Shown: in pieces, positions 46,406 to 55,674 of the stretch
How the letters are laid out: each line of letters opens with the position of its first letter
How positions within the stretch are numbered: position 1 is the first letter of the stretch
From: Proteus sp. FME41
Lineage (GTDB): Bacteria; Pseudomonadota; Gammaproteobacteria; Enterobacterales; Enterobacteriaceae
DNA: 64,000 bases
Assembly: GCF_014897315.1 (NCBI RefSeq)
Contig: NZ_JABUYL010000001.1
Coordinates: forward strand, 372,001 to 436,000
Direction: 5' to 3'
Made by a program: the position numbers and the translations under genes
The notes under the pieces: model-generated
Told to the model about the DNA's origin: nothing
Databases searched by the model: none
Seen by the model: only the letters and a program-made list of their open reading frames with translations

Positions 46406-46945
46406 ATGAGTTATCAATATGCAGGACTATATGCCATATCAAAACGAGTATTAGGGTGGCTTATTTTTATTCCTGCCTTTATTTCTACAACAGTTTCACT
46501 GATTGGGCTGGCGGCGATACCACGCCCTAGTGGTGATGGTGTTAATGCAGTGATTAATGATTTTTTTCGTGTATTAGCTGAAATGGTGCAATTTAATACA
46601 CCTTTCTTAGATTTTTTCTGGCGAAATTCACCTATCCCCAATACACAAATGGGGTTTAGCCAAGAAAATATTACCTTTTTCGTTATTTTTCTTTTTATGT
46701 TTGTTGGCTTAGCGTTTAGTGCATCAGGCTTACGAATTTATCGCCAAGTTAAGTATTTAAAAGAGAATATACAAGATCAGCTTATTATCGAGAGAGCAAT
46801 GAAAAGTGGCGTTACCTCAGAGGAGCTACAAAAAAATATTCAATTACCGCGACATACGATATTTACTCAAATTATGGTGCTTTATTTGTCACCCATTATT
46901 GTAATTGCAATTGGCTATTTTTTACTGAAATTCTTAGGATGGTAA
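46406..46945 (+). CDS. yniB: YniB family inner-membrane protein
   Basis: 179 residues from the ATG at 46406, the length of E. coli YniB; a TTG at 46379 opens the frame earlier but lacks a ribosome site. Three hydrophobic helices lie at about 15-38, 90-112 and 155-177. FITVISLIGLAAIPRPSGDG-like segment follows the first helix. Function unknown. It is divergent from hxpB. Confidence 0.9.
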   Translation: MSYQYAGLYAISKRVLGWLIFIPAFISTTVSLIGLAAIPRPSGDGVNAVINDFFRVLAEMVQFNTPFLDFFWRNSPIPNTQMGFSQENITFFVIFLFMFVGLAFSASGLRIYRQVKYLKENIQDQLIIERAMKSGVTSEELQKNIQLPRHTIFTQIMVLYLSPIIVIAIGYFLLKFLGW

Positions 46946-46999
46946 TTTAGCTTTAGAATGAACAAGGATGGTTCATTTATCTTAACAAAAAGGAAAATA

Positions 47000-47030
47000 A
47001 ACCTCGCGTAATTGAATTTGGCGAGGTTAT
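47000..47030 (+). terminator. Terminator of yniB
   Basis: AACCTCGC/GCGAGGTT with a 13-base loop, followed by T-rich sequence. Confidence 0.65.
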
Positions 47031-47077
47031 ATTTTCAGTTTTTTAGAGATAAAGTACATGTATTTCTCTATTTTTTA

Positions 47078-47950
47078 TTAGGATGATGCTAATAGTTCAT
47101 CGATAATTTTTCTAACTTCAAGATAATTATCTTCTCCACCAAATAAATTACAGCGATTAAGGAAAAAATAGAGCTGATAAATGGGTTGGCGCGATAGAAA
47201 TTTATCAGATAAAGGCCAAACACTTTGGTAACCATCAAAAATATTTGCCGGCACTGCAGTACAAAGTGGTAACATGGCAATATCACACTCTCTGTCCCCC
47301 CAATAACAAGCCGGATCAAATACAGTTCCTTCTGATTGACCAATAGCAGCACAGTTTTTAGGCCATAAATTACCATGAAGCAAGGAGGGTTGTGGGTTAT
47401 GGTCAGCAAGACGGTGATTGATAATTTGAGTAATTTCATCAATATCACCAAAAACCATTCCTTTTTCTGATGCAAGTTGCAGTTGAAATCCGATACGCTT
47501 TTCAGAGTAAAAATGATTCCAACGTTTTTCCCAACCATTCAATTGAGGCGTTGTATCTATTTGTGTATCAAAATCGAAACCGTAACTGGGTTGCTCTTCC
47601 CATTGATGAAGTCGTGCTAGCTGCTGGCCAAAACAATAGGCGCTATGAGGTGTAAAGGGTTGAATGGGTAAAAATTCAAGGAGAAGGAAGCTAGTATCTT
47701 TGCTATTTCCAATACCGAGAACACGTGGAGTACGAATGGTTTGGCTTTTTGCCAACATGTCGAGTTGTTCTGCCTCATTTTTAAAATTAGGCAGAAACTC
47801 ACGTAAATTAGATTTTACAAAGATTGGCGTATCACCATAATGAATTTTCCACGTATGATGAATATCACCACTAGAAAGATGAGTTTTTTCGACTATCTTT
47901 GCTGAAAAACCTAAGTTTGATTCTAGTAAACGACCTACATTCTGCCACAT
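47078..47950 (-). CDS. yniA: Fructosamine-3-kinase family protein YniA
   Basis: 290 residues from MWQNVGRLLESNLGF, the start of E. coli YniA; GAGGTG precedes it, and an ATG five codons upstream lacks this. It has the aminoglycoside-phosphotransferase-like fold. FVKSNLREFLP holds the nucleotide Lys, SLLHGNLWPKNCA the catalytic Asp region (here Asn in HGNLW where E. coli has Asp) and VFDPACYWGDREC the metal Asp. The replacement of the Brenner-motif Asp by Asn in HGN is notable. It phosphorylates fructosamines or related sugars. Confidence 0.93.
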   Translation of the reverse strand: MWQNVGRLLESNLGFSAKIVEKTHLSSGDIHHTWKIHYGDTPIFVKSNLREFLPNFKNEAEQLDMLAKSQTIRTPRVLGIGNSKDTSFLLLEFLPIQPFTPHSAYCFGQQLARLHQWEEQPSYGFDFDTQIDTTPQLNGWEKRWNHFYSEKRIGFQLQLASEKGMVFGDIDEITQIINHRLADHNPQPSLLHGNLWPKNCAAIGQSEGTVFDPACYWGDRECDIAMLPLCTAVPANIFDGYQSVWPLSDKFLSRQPIYQLYFFLNRCNLFGGEDNYLEVRKIIDELLASS

Positions 47951-48061
47951 ACTTACACCTCGCAAAGTTGTTTACTTAGTAGACCCAAATAAAATAATAA
48001 CGAGCGATGTTTATACTATGACAATAACACTTTAATTAAATCAATAAAGTATAAAGCTAAA

Positions 48062-48083
48062 AAACGGGATGATTATCCCGTTT
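48062..48083 (-). terminator. Terminator of sitABCD
   Basis: AAACGGGAT/ATCCCGTTT with a four-base loop, in the correct place after sitD on the minus strand. Confidence 0.85.
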
Positions 48084-48104
48084 TTGCAAAGATAAAGGAT
48101 ATTA

Positions 48105-48962
48105 TCAGGCATTCGCGGGTTTTGTTTGTCGCTTTATTTTCGCTAATTTAATCTGATTACAGAGTAACGCAATAATAAAGAACATAGCTTGAGTTAGCAC
48201 AATACATGGGCCTGTTGCACCATCAATATGGAAACTTATAAATGTACCAATAACACTTGATGCGACAGAAAATATAACGGCAAGCAGTATCATCCGAGAA
48301 AATCGACGTGTTAATAAGTATGCGGTGATCCCCGGTGAAATAAGCATTGCAACAACGAGAATAATTCCGACAGCTTGCATTGAGGCAACAATAGTTAATG
48401 CTAAAATAGAGAGCAATCCATAATGTAATAATGTGACAGGTAAACCAACAATTCTTGCTTGATTAGGATCGAAGCAATAAAGCATAAAATCTTTTTGCTT
48501 AACAAGCATGATAGTGATGGTGATTAAACAGATAATACTAATTTGAGTTAATACATCAGGTGTAATACCTAAAATATTACCAAATAAAATATGCATTAAA
48601 TGTTGGTCAGTATCAACGCTTGCAAAAATGACTAAACCTACGGCAAACATACCTGAAAATACAATACCCATCACAGTATCTTCTTTAATGCGGCTGTGCT
48701 CTTTTAAATAGCCCGTTGCAAAAGAACAAAATAACCCTGAAAGAAAGGCGCCAACTATTAATGGAATGGCCGTAACATAAGCGAGTACGACACCAGGTAA
48801 AACGGCATGAGAGATAGCATCTCCCATTAATGACCAACCTTTTAATACCATATAGCAAGATAAAATAGCACAGGCGATACCAATAATGACTGCTGCAATA
48901 ATGGCTCGTTGCATAAAAGGATATTGAAAAGGTTCAATAAAAAACTCGATTAGCTCATTCAT
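48105..48962 (-). CDS. sitD: Manganese/iron ABC transporter permease SitD
   Basis: 285 residues with eight to nine hydrophobic helices, ABC-3 permease family. The conserved loop SLMGDAISHAVLPG is present near residue 45-60, and the coupling helix region HYGLLSILALTIVASMQAVG follows. It is the second permease of SitABCD. Its start overlaps the end of sitC by four bases. Confidence 0.94.
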   Translation of the reverse strand: MNELIEFFIEPFQYPFMQRAIIAAVIIGIACAILSCYMVLKGWSLMGDAISHAVLPGVVLAYVTAIPLIVGAFLSGLFCSFATGYLKEHSRIKEDTVMGIVFSGMFAVGLVIFASVDTDQHLMHILFGNILGITPDVLTQISIICLITITIMLVKQKDFMLYCFDPNQARIVGLPVTLLHYGLLSILALTIVASMQAVGIILVVAMLISPGITAYLLTRRFSRMILLAVIFSVASSVIGTFISFHIDGATGPCIVLTQAMFFIIALLCNQIKLAKIKRQTKPANA

Positions 48963-49870
48963 AGTTTCACCTCTTCTTGCTTTATTTCGTCTTTATGCTG
49001 ATGAGATTGCGTGATTAACTGTTGTGAGCTTTGGCGTGCGCGACGACGTGCTGCTAACATGCCGTGTTTAGGGGCAAATAAGAATGCTAATAAAAATAGT
49101 GCGGTTTGCATGGTGACAATAACGCCACCAGTTGCACCATTAAAAAAGTAGCTAAGGTAAGCACCTACGGCACTGGTGGTTGTACCAATACAGATAGCAA
49201 TAATAGCGAGTCGTTTAAATTGGTCTGTGAGTAAATAAGCTGTTGCGCCAGGTGTGACAACCATAGCAATAACAAGAATGGCACCTACAGTTTGAAGCGC
49301 AGCAACAGTACATGCACTTAATAGTGTAAAAAAGATAATTTTTAATTTTAAAGGTGATAAACCGATGGATCTTGCATGGACTTCATCAAAGAAAACAACG
49401 AGCAGATCTTTCCAGATACAAAATAAGACTAGAAAAGAAACGCCTGTAATAATAACCACTTGCCAGACATCTTCATCTGCAATGCCTAAAATATTTCCGA
49501 GAATGATGGTCTGAACGTTGACAGCCGTCGGCTTAAGCGAAACCAGTAACAAACCAAAGGCAAAAAAAGTAGAGAAAATAAAACCGATCACTGCATCTTC
49601 ACGAAGGCGAGTGATATGGCGAATAAATGTCATTGATAATGCGGCAAGTAAGCCAGTAAAAAAAGCACCGACAGCATAAGGCAGACCTAAAATATAAGCC
49701 CCCGCAACACCAGGAACAACAGAGTGGGAAAGGGCATCTCCCATTAATGACCAACCTTTTAAAATGAGGTAGGATGAAAGAAATGCGCAGACAGCACCCA
49801 CTAAGGCACTTACCCAGATAGCTTTCACCATATAGTTATATTCAAAGGGTTGTAGGAGTAAATCTAGCAT
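48959..49870 (-). CDS. sitC: Manganese/iron ABC transporter permease SitC
   Basis: 303 residues, ABC-3 permease family with nine helices. SLMGDALSHSVVPG and the loop VHARSIGLSPLKLKII are conserved. Its gene begins two bases after the end of sitB and ends within sitD. A basic C-terminal tail (RRRARQSS) is cytoplasmic. With SitD it forms the channel for Mn(II) and Fe(II). Confidence 0.94.
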   Translation of the reverse strand: MLDLLLQPFEYNYMVKAIWVSALVGAVCAFLSSYLILKGWSLMGDALSHSVVPGVAGAYILGLPYAVGAFFTGLLAALSMTFIRHITRLREDAVIGFIFSTFFAFGLLLVSLKPTAVNVQTIILGNILGIADEDVWQVVIITGVSFLVLFCIWKDLLVVFFDEVHARSIGLSPLKLKIIFFTLLSACTVAALQTVGAILVIAMVVTPGATAYLLTDQFKRLAIIAICIGTTTSAVGAYLSYFFNGATGGVIVTMQTALFLLAFLFAPKHGMLAARRRARQSSQQLITQSHQHKDEIKQEEVKL

Positions 49871-49872
49871 GG

Positions 49873-50760
49873 CTAATCTCCTTGTTTGCGCTGGCTTTGG
49901 TGCGCTGGTGTATGTTCTTCTTGGTGACCATAGAAGACTGCAGCGCGTTCATCATCTGTAATAACGGTGAGTGAACGTGGATCATCATCATCATGAAGAT
50001 CAGAACCTGATAAGCTAATATGACGAAGCACACCACCAAAGGCGTGTTCTAAATTCTTTTGTGTAAAGGTTGTTTCTGTTGGACCACTGTCTAATACGGT
50101 TCTATTGATTAAAATAACATGGTCACAAAACTCAGGTACACTTCCTAAGTTGTGGGTTGATACTAAAACTAAATGACCTTCTTCGCGCAGATTACGCAAT
50201 AGTTCAATGATGGCGTTTTCTGTTTTAACATCTACACCTGTAAACGGTTCATCAAGTAATAAAACCGTTCCTTCTTGTGCCATTGCTCGTGCCAAAAAAA
50301 CACGTTTTTTCTGACCTCCTGAAAGCTCACCAATTTGACGATGACCTAATCCTGATAAGCCAACACGTTCTAGCGATGCTTCAACAACTTCATGGTCGTG
50401 TTTTGAGGGAATACGAAAAAACCCCATTTTTCCATAACGGCCCATCATCACAACATCAGAAACGAGAACAGGAAAATTCCAGTCAACTTCTTCTGTTTGT
50501 GGGACATAGGCAATCATATTTTGCTTTAACGCTTGTTGGATAGGATTATCGTTTAATGTCACGGTACCTTTAGAGGGTTTTACCAGTCCCATAATGGTCT
50601 TAAACAGAGTCGATTTACCACTACCATTAATGCCCACGAGAGCACAAATAGTGCCACCCGTGATAGAGAAACTCGCATCAAAAATGGCGGTATGACCATT
50701 GTTATAGGTGACAGTGGCATTATCAACTGTCAACGTTGGATTCGCTTTTATTTTACTCAT
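49873..50760 (-). CDS. sitB: Manganese/iron ABC transporter ATP-binding protein SitB
   Basis: 295 residues. Walker A is [11 protein letters not shown], the signature [10 protein letters not shown], Walker [11 protein letters not shown] and the H-loop VSTHN, all intact. A His/Asp-rich tail ([21 protein letters not shown]) may bind metal and is longer than in most relatives. The start overlaps sitA by four bases. It powers import by ATP hydrolysis. Confidence 0.95.
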   Translation of the reverse strand: MSKIKANPTLTVDNATVTYNNGHTAIFDASFSITGGTICALVGINGSGKSTLFKTIMGLVKPSKGTVTLNDNPIQQALKQNMIAYVPQTEEVDWNFPVLVSDVVMMGRYGKMGFFRIPSKHDHEVVEASLERVGLSGLGHRQIGELSGGQKKRVFLARAMAQEGTVLLLDEPFTGVDVKTENAIIELLRNLREEGHLVLVSTHNLGSVPEFCDHVILINRTVLDSGPTETTFTQKNLEHAFGGVLRHISLSGSDLHDDDDPRSLTVITDDERAAVFYGHQEEHTPAHQSQRKQGD

Positions 50761-51665
50761 TGCCCAAATCCTTTCGCAATTGTGTCTACAGTGATAGTAA
50801 TTAAATCAATGTAAGTTGGAACTTCGCCACCTTCAGCAGAAAGTGAATCAACATAAAGGACGCCACCGTATTTTGCGCCAGTTTCTTTACTGACTTGTTT
50901 AGCGGGTTTATCTGAAATTGTACTCTCACTGAATACGACAGGAATATTGTGTTTTCTTACGGTATCAATGACATATTTAACTTGTTGTGGTGTACCTTGT
51001 TCTTCAGCATTGATTGGCCATAAATACACTTCTTTGAAACCATAGTCATTCGTTAAATAGCTGAATGCACCTTCACTAGTAACAAGCCAGCGATCTTGCT
51101 GTGGAATACGCGCTAATCTTTCTCTTAATGGCGCATCAAGTTGTTTAATTTTTTCTGCGTAATTTGCGGCATTTTGGTTATAAATTGCTGCATTATCAGG
51201 ATCGTGTTCAACCAGTGCTTTGCGGATATTTTCAATATAAATTAATGCGTTATTCGGTGACATCCACGCGTGTGGATTTGGATTATTTTTGTAAGCGCCT
51301 TCACTAATCGCCATTGGTGTTATGCCATCTGTTACCACAACCGCAGGAACATTACGTAACTCATTAAAAAAACGCTCGAACCAGCGTTCAAGGTTTAAGC
51401 CATTCCATAAAATAAGATCAGCCTTTTGGGCTTTTACAATATCTTTTGGTGTCGGTTGATAATCGTGAATTTCCGCGCCGGGTTTTGTAATTGACTCGAC
51501 AATTGCGGCATCTCCGGCTACATTCTGAGCGATATCTTGAATAATAGTAAAAGTGGTGACCACTTTAAGTTTATCTTTTGCTTGTGCAGGTGTTAATAAA
51601 AATACGGATGTCATAAGACATAAAACCGTAAGTGAAAATTTATTTACAGAGCGGAATATATCCAT
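50757..51665 (-). CDS. sitA: Manganese/iron-binding periplasmic protein SitA
   Basis: 302 residues. The signal peptide ends near Ala29 ([12 protein letters not shown]). Metal ligands of cluster A-I binding proteins are seen: His in [13 protein letters not shown], His in NPHAWMSPN, Glu in SEGAFSYL and Asp in VDSLSAEGG. It hands Mn(II) or Fe(II) to SitCD. First gene of the operon sitABCD, with overlapping or touching coding ends throughout. A strong iron/manganese regulator site lies 40 bases upstream. Confidence 0.95.
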   Translation of the reverse strand: MDIFRSVNKFSLTVLCLMTSVFLLTPAQAKDKLKVVTTFTIIQDIAQNVAGDAAIVESITKPGAEIHDYQPTPKDIVKAQKADLILWNGLNLERWFERFFNELRNVPAVVVTDGITPMAISEGAYKNNPNPHAWMSPNNALIYIENIRKALVEHDPDNAAIYNQNAANYAEKIKQLDAPLRERLARIPQQDRWLVTSEGAFSYLTNDYGFKEVYLWPINAEEQGTPQQVKYVIDTVRKHNIPVVFSESTISDKPAKQVSKETGAKYGGVLYVDSLSAEGGEVPTYIDLITITVDTIAKGFGQ

Positions 51666-51702
51666 ATTATTATTGCCTTATAGTTGCCGAGTTATTTTCT
51701 CA

Positions 51703-51721
51703 ATTGATAATGATTATCAAT
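51703..51721 (-). promoter_or_regulatory. Fur/MntR-type operator of sitA
   Basis: ATTGATAATGATTATCAAT is a near-perfect palindrome with the Fur-box core GATAATGATTATC. It sits 38 bases before the sitA start codon, as expected for iron-repressed control. Dual Fur and MntR control, known for sit operons, cannot be separated from sequence alone. Confidence 0.75.
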
Positions 51722-51854
51722 ATCATTTCAAAAAAGTCAAGTTATCTCTGTGCAAAAGCTTCATTTGATAACGATGAGAAATAAGATAACACCATGTATT
51801 CCAATAAATGTTAAGTAGATTGTCGGGTTTTGTCACAAAAATTAACAATAGATC

Positions 51855-51874
51855 GTAACTATTTATGCAAAAGG
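51855..51874. repeat. Left attachment repeat (attL) of the effector island
   Basis: GTAACTATTTATGCAAAAGG is repeated exactly at 55648-55667 in the same orientation. It lies 69 bases beyond the integrase stop codon, the usual place for an attachment core. Confidence 0.9.
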
Positions 51875-51942
51875 TGATTTAAATATTCTTTATTACATAT
51901 CAATGGGTTAATTTTCAATACTCACAAAAGCTCATTATTAGC

Positions 51943-52674
51943 TCACAATTCGGTATAGCCATTACCTCTATCATCTAGATACTTATCAGTCATTTGCATT
52001 GATTTATGACCTAGTATTTTTTGTGCAAACTCAGCGCTTTTTTCTTCTTCATATAGTCTAGCTGACAAGCTTCTGATCTCATGAAATGTAGTTTTGTTCT
52101 CACTATCCGGAAGCGCCCCTGAGAAACGATTACGCAAAGTGGCTTTACTTACATCACAAATAGTTTCTTTTGTTTTATCAATGCAATCAAGAACCTCTCG
52201 TAATGAGTAGCCAATGGTGTTTAGCCTTAAATCAAGGGGTATTGCTATCTTTGCGCCCGTTTTTATTTGTGTAATATACAGTCGATCATTTTTAATATCA
52301 TCCCACCTCATTGTTGTAATATCACCAATGCGCTGTGCTGTCAGTATTGATAACAAAAATAACAAGCGATATTTCTTTCTGATGTTATTCAGTGCATAGT
52401 TAAATTCTTCTAGCGACAATCTTGACCTTTGAACACTAGTTTTCGGTGACCTTGTAACAGATACAAGATTTATTGTTAACACGCCATCAGCAATCGCCTC
52501 ATTAAAAGCATCAGACAGTGTTAGCCTTAGTAGCTTTGCCATCGATTTTTTAGGGTATTCAGAAATAAAATGCGCAATATCTCTTGCTGTTATTTCGGTA
52601 ATATCTTTATCTTCAAAATTTAGCTTAATCAGATTTATTCTTGATGAATAATCAGCAAGTGTTTTTTCTTTCAA
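51943..52674 (-). pseudogene. Integrase (tyrosine recombinase) lacking its N-terminal domain
   Basis: The reading frame covers the core-binding and catalytic domains. The first catalytic Arg is in TAQRIGDITTMRWD, the H-x-x-R box in FHEIRSLSARLY, the second His in ILGHKSMQ and the Tyr in TDKYLDDRG. The frame continues upstream of the TTG at 52674 through KEKLNDRDL but runs into a stop inside an IS end that begins at 52702, so the arm-binding domain of about 90-100 residues is gone. Related to, but clearly different from, the integrase at 786-1913. Confidence 0.8.
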
Positions 52675-52701
52675 ATCTCGATCATTTAATTTTTCTTTGT
52701 A

Positions 52702-52727
52702 TGTAGTGGTTTAATAAAAATTGGCAT
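52702..52727. mobile_element. Solo IS3-type terminal repeat cutting the integrase gene
   Basis: TGTAGTGGTTTAATAAA is identical over 17 bases to the outer end of the IS remnant at 55233-55495 (on the complementary strand), and TTGGC follows in both. It marks the exact point at which the integrase reading frame is lost. No transposase sequence follows it to the right. Confidence 0.75.
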
Positions 52728-52786
52728 GATGGTATGTTTTCTACTGTATTCTATTAATAAGATTTAACTTAAGTAAGAAATAACCT

Positions 52787-53137
52787 ATGCCTGATTTAAT
52801 GAATAAAAATCTTAAATATATAACATTTAAAAATAATAGTAGCATTGTTGTAGTTAAGAATGGCTTTTCATGGACTGCATTTTTCTTTGGGTTTTGGGTG
52901 TATCTCTATAGAAAAATGTGGGGTGGTTTTATCCTGTGGTTATTTGTCGGTATTATAATTATAACTTTATCTTACTGGGCAAGAGCTGTTGCGGAAATGA
53001 CTGGAAATGCGGATCTTACTGGGTTTATATTCTTAATTAGAATCGCATATTCGATTTATCAAGGCGGCACAATTAACAATAATCAAATGCTTTTATTAAA
53101 AAAGCAAGGGTACATAGAAACAATAAGCGCTGCCTAA
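52787..53137 (+). CDS. DUF2628 membrane protein (island copy)
   Basis: 116 residues. The signature NGFSWTAFFFGFWVYLYRKM is followed by two hydrophobic helices (GGFILWLFVGIIIITLSYW and LTGFIFLIRIAYSIYQGG). It is a member of the same broad family as the gene at 25997-26377 but not a close copy. Unknown function. It starts 60 bases to the right of the IS end, and a short GC-rich hairpin (53163-53185) follows. Confidence 0.82.
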   Translation: MPDLMNKNLKYITFKNNSSIVVVKNGFSWTAFFFGFWVYLYRKMWGGFILWLFVGIIIITLSYWARAVAEMTGNADLTGFIFLIRIAYSIYQGGTINNNQMLLLKKQGYIETISAA

Positions 53138-53281
53138 CCTCAATCAAACATCTATTAAGTAAGTCGCCTAGTGCGGCTTTTTTCGTATATAGCCACCGCA
53201 AATCATCAAATCACCTAGTTTAATTACTGCAATAAAGTTGCGGTTGGCTACCTATTAACGATTTGCCTGTTTGATTTGTTT

Positions 53282-53323
53282 ACCCCTTCATTGTCACATC
53301 AGACCGTCCGGTGACGAAGGGGT
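53282..53323 (-). terminator. Long hairpin after the small minus-strand gene
   Basis: ACCCCTTC...GTCAC pairs with GTGAC..GAAGGGGT over two stem blocks; no T run follows, so it may be a processing or Rho-dependent structure. Confidence 0.5.
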
Positions 53324-53332
53324 TAGGCGAAG

Positions 53333-53542
53333 TTATTCAGTCCAGAGCGTGAGCTCGTCATCTAGGATGTAATCAGCTTCATCCTGGTCAAACTCTTCGG
53401 CATCCGTGATGCTTTCTAAAGACGATTTAGCCCAATTACGGCATTGAGCCTTCCGCTCATCCTCACTGTCGAACTCCCAGGATACCGAACGGGACAGCCA
53501 GGCGTTGTACAGTAATTCCAGATTTTTTTCTTTAATGCTCAT
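53333..53542 (-). CDS. Small acidic protein of unknown function next to the effector
   Basis: 69 residues from MSIKEKNLELLYNAWLSRSV, with GGAG 8 bases before the ATG. The open frame extends further upstream to 53695, but that part has no ribosome site and improbable composition. The protein is strongly acidic at its C-terminus (EEFDQDEADYILDDELTLWTE) and has one Cys. I do not recognise it. It is divergent from the effector gene at 53756 and could be an unrelated cargo gene or an immunity relative; charge alone cannot decide. Confidence 0.6.
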   Translation of the reverse strand: MSIKEKNLELLYNAWLSRSVSWEFDSEDERKAQCRNWAKSSLESITDAEEFDQDEADYILDDELTLWTE

Positions 53543-53755
53543 GGCTTTCTCCGATAAAAGTTGACCGGCTATGAATGATGGCCTTACCCAGTAAATCATG
53601 GGGTGGATGAGCGGCGAAATTCTAAGTAACGGTGGATTTGGAAGTTGGTTAGCGGTAATGATTAGATTGTTTCTAGTTAGATTAACAGCTAACATTAATG
53701 AGTTATCTTCATTAAGTAATTATATAGAACTGCCATATCACACATTGTAGGTGTT

Positions 53756-54913
53756 ATGTCTGGAGTAAGGCCCATCATTATGGGTAAAGCAATGGCGCTA
53801 AATGGAGACAAGACCACGACTGGAGCAACTTGTATCGCAACCATCGAAACGGTCACTTGTTTTAATAAAAAAGCCTTAAGAGTGGGTGATCCGACAACAA
53901 ATTGCCCAAAATGTGGACAGGCAGGTACCGTTGTTTCTGGGCAGCAAGGTTTTTTAAATCATGGGAAACTTCAAGCCGTACATGACTCAATGGTACAATG
54001 TGGCTGTCCGACAGGTTCTAATAAGGTTATTGCTCATAGTGGACCTGCACAAGCGCAGCCAAGTCGTTTTGCAACTCAAGCCCCAGCAGCATCAGCACCT
54101 TCACAGGGAACCAGCTTTGGCAGTCTGATCAACCCCGTAACGCCAGCACCTTTAATTGGTGAATGCAGGATTTCAGATAACTTGCTCTATGATGGAGTGT
54201 TTGTGTGGACGGAAACATTTGGCTCAGGCCATTCATTTATAACAATCCACAAAAATAATAAAGTTTCATTATATTCATATGGTCGCTACGGAACACCTGG
54301 ACCATTAACTTTAACGGGTGATGGAATACTTTTATATATGACCGGTGAGGATGCTCGAAAATACATCAGAGATGAGTTATATATAACGAATGCAAGGGTT
54401 TTTAAAATAACAGATGCGGACACAGACAAAACAGAAACCTATTTTAATAACCTTTGGAAATCAGGCAGCCCCCCTAACCTCCCTGAAAAAGCAGGTGAGT
54501 TGACTCGTAGAAACGGAAGGTCTATAGATGTTTATGATGTCTCAGGTAATAATTGCACAACTCATACAGTAAAAGGGTTGAAGCAATCTGGCACACGGAT
54601 ATTTGAAGAGAGTTATACCCCAATAAGAACACAGTATCCGATCGAGCGAGAAGAGGCGTTCACGGTGCCCCTTTCATTTCAGAGTTTTTTGGAAGGTAAG
54701 AAAAATAATTTTAATAAGCTTGATGTCATTGAAGTTACGAGTGAATTTCATAAACAGTATCCAAACATTGATAATTTAACGCCATTAGATAAAGGTGGGT
54801 TGGTTCATTTTTTTGAATTTGCCACTTCTTCCGCCAATGTTGGTGGAAAGGCTACGAGCTATGATGGCGGTGAAATGGGTGGTGGTGTATTAGGTAGCAC
54901 TTATGATAAATAG
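53756..54913 (+). CDS. PAAR-domain type VI secretion effector with permuted papain-like C-terminal domain
   Basis: 385 residues. The N-terminal part (about 1-95) is a PAAR-type spike tip with GDKTTTGATCIA, a Cys pair TNCPKCGQAG and CGCPTGSNKVIAHSG. A Pro/Ala/Gln-rich linker follows (about 96-130). The C-terminal domain (about 136-385) has a His in FGSGHSFITIHKNN (His159) and a later Cys in VSGNNCTTHTVKGL (Cys267). That is the order of circularly permuted NlpC/P60-like and DUF4105-type hydrolases, which cut peptidoglycan peptides or acyl/amide bonds. Delivery by a type VI system on the spike is expected from the PAAR domain. The gene's stop overlaps the next gene by 11 bases. Confidence 0.85.
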   Translation: MSGVRPIIMGKAMALNGDKTTTGATCIATIETVTCFNKKALRVGDPTTNCPKCGQAGTVVSGQQGFLNHGKLQAVHDSMVQCGCPTGSNKVIAHSGPAQAQPSRFATQAPAASAPSQGTSFGSLINPVTPAPLIGECRISDNLLYDGVFVWTETFGSGHSFITIHKNNKVSLYSYGRYGTPGPLTLTGDGILLYMTGEDARKYIRDELYITNARVFKITDADTDKTETYFNNLWKSGSPPNLPEKAGELTRRNGRSIDVYDVSGNNCTTHTVKGLKQSGTRIFEESYTPIRTQYPIEREEAFTVPLSFQSFLEGKKNNFNKLDVIEVTSEFHKQYPNIDNLTPLDKGGLVHFFEFATSSANVGGKATSYDGGEMGGGVLGSTYDK

Positions 54914-55166
54914 AACGTTTTTAAGATGGTTTTTGATCATCCTGTTGGTTTTAATATTTTATTTAGGATTGGCCGTCTTTGATTTTGGGTTTAGTTTAAG
55001 CTTTACATACAACTACATGGTGATGGGAGATAATGAACTTATTACCGTTTGGCGTGCTTTTGTAGAGGATTTACGCACCTACCACCAAAACACGATGGCT
55101 TATGTATATCTGGGCACCCCAATTTTGCTTGCGCTGTTATTTGTTGTTCATAAAAAAATAAGATAG
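54903..55166 (+). CDS. Likely immunity protein, two-helix membrane protein
   Basis: 87 residues. Two hydrophobic helices (about 8-30 and 66-83) bracket a periplasmic or cytoplasmic loop of about 35 residues with FTYNYMVMGDNELITVWRAF. The gene begins inside the effector gene, an 11-base overlap, the arrangement of effector-immunity pairs. A membrane-anchored immunity protein would guard the periplasm, where a peptidoglycan- or membrane-acting effector works. I know no family match. Confidence 0.7.
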   Translation: MINRTFLRWFLIILLVLIFYLGLAVFDFGFSLSFTYNYMVMGDNELITVWRAFVEDLRTYHQNTMAYVYLGTPILLALLFVVHKKIR

Positions 55167-55232
55167 CAAATGTCATTACGAAGTCGGTGAGGGGTCGCTC
55201 TCACCGGTACCGTTCACCCGCATTGAATCGTT

Positions 55233-55495
<263 letters not shown>

Positions 55496-55647
55496 GATGG
55501 AGTAATTTAAGATAAAACACACTCACTAAAAGCTGTAATATATTGATTTATCTGTCATGCTTTGTCATATTTTAGCATGTATTTTCATACTAAAATAACG
55601 CCTTGTTATTACAATTGATTGATATATATAGTGAATGTGTTTTATGT

Positions 55648-55667
55648 GTAACTATTTATGCAAAAGG
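55648..55667. repeat. Right attachment repeat (attR), which carries the emtA ribosome site
   Basis: GTAACTATTTATGCAAAAGG is identical to 51855-51874. Its AAAAGG end lies about 8 bases before the GTG start codon of emtA and is the only Shine-Dalgarno candidate there. Hence the attachment core overlaps the host gene's ribosome site. Confidence 0.9.
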
Positions 55668-55674
55668 ATTAAAC

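Noticed and set aside
53543-53695. N-terminal extension of the small acidic gene
   Set aside because: The better ribosome site lies before the ATG at 53542, and the extension has improbable composition.
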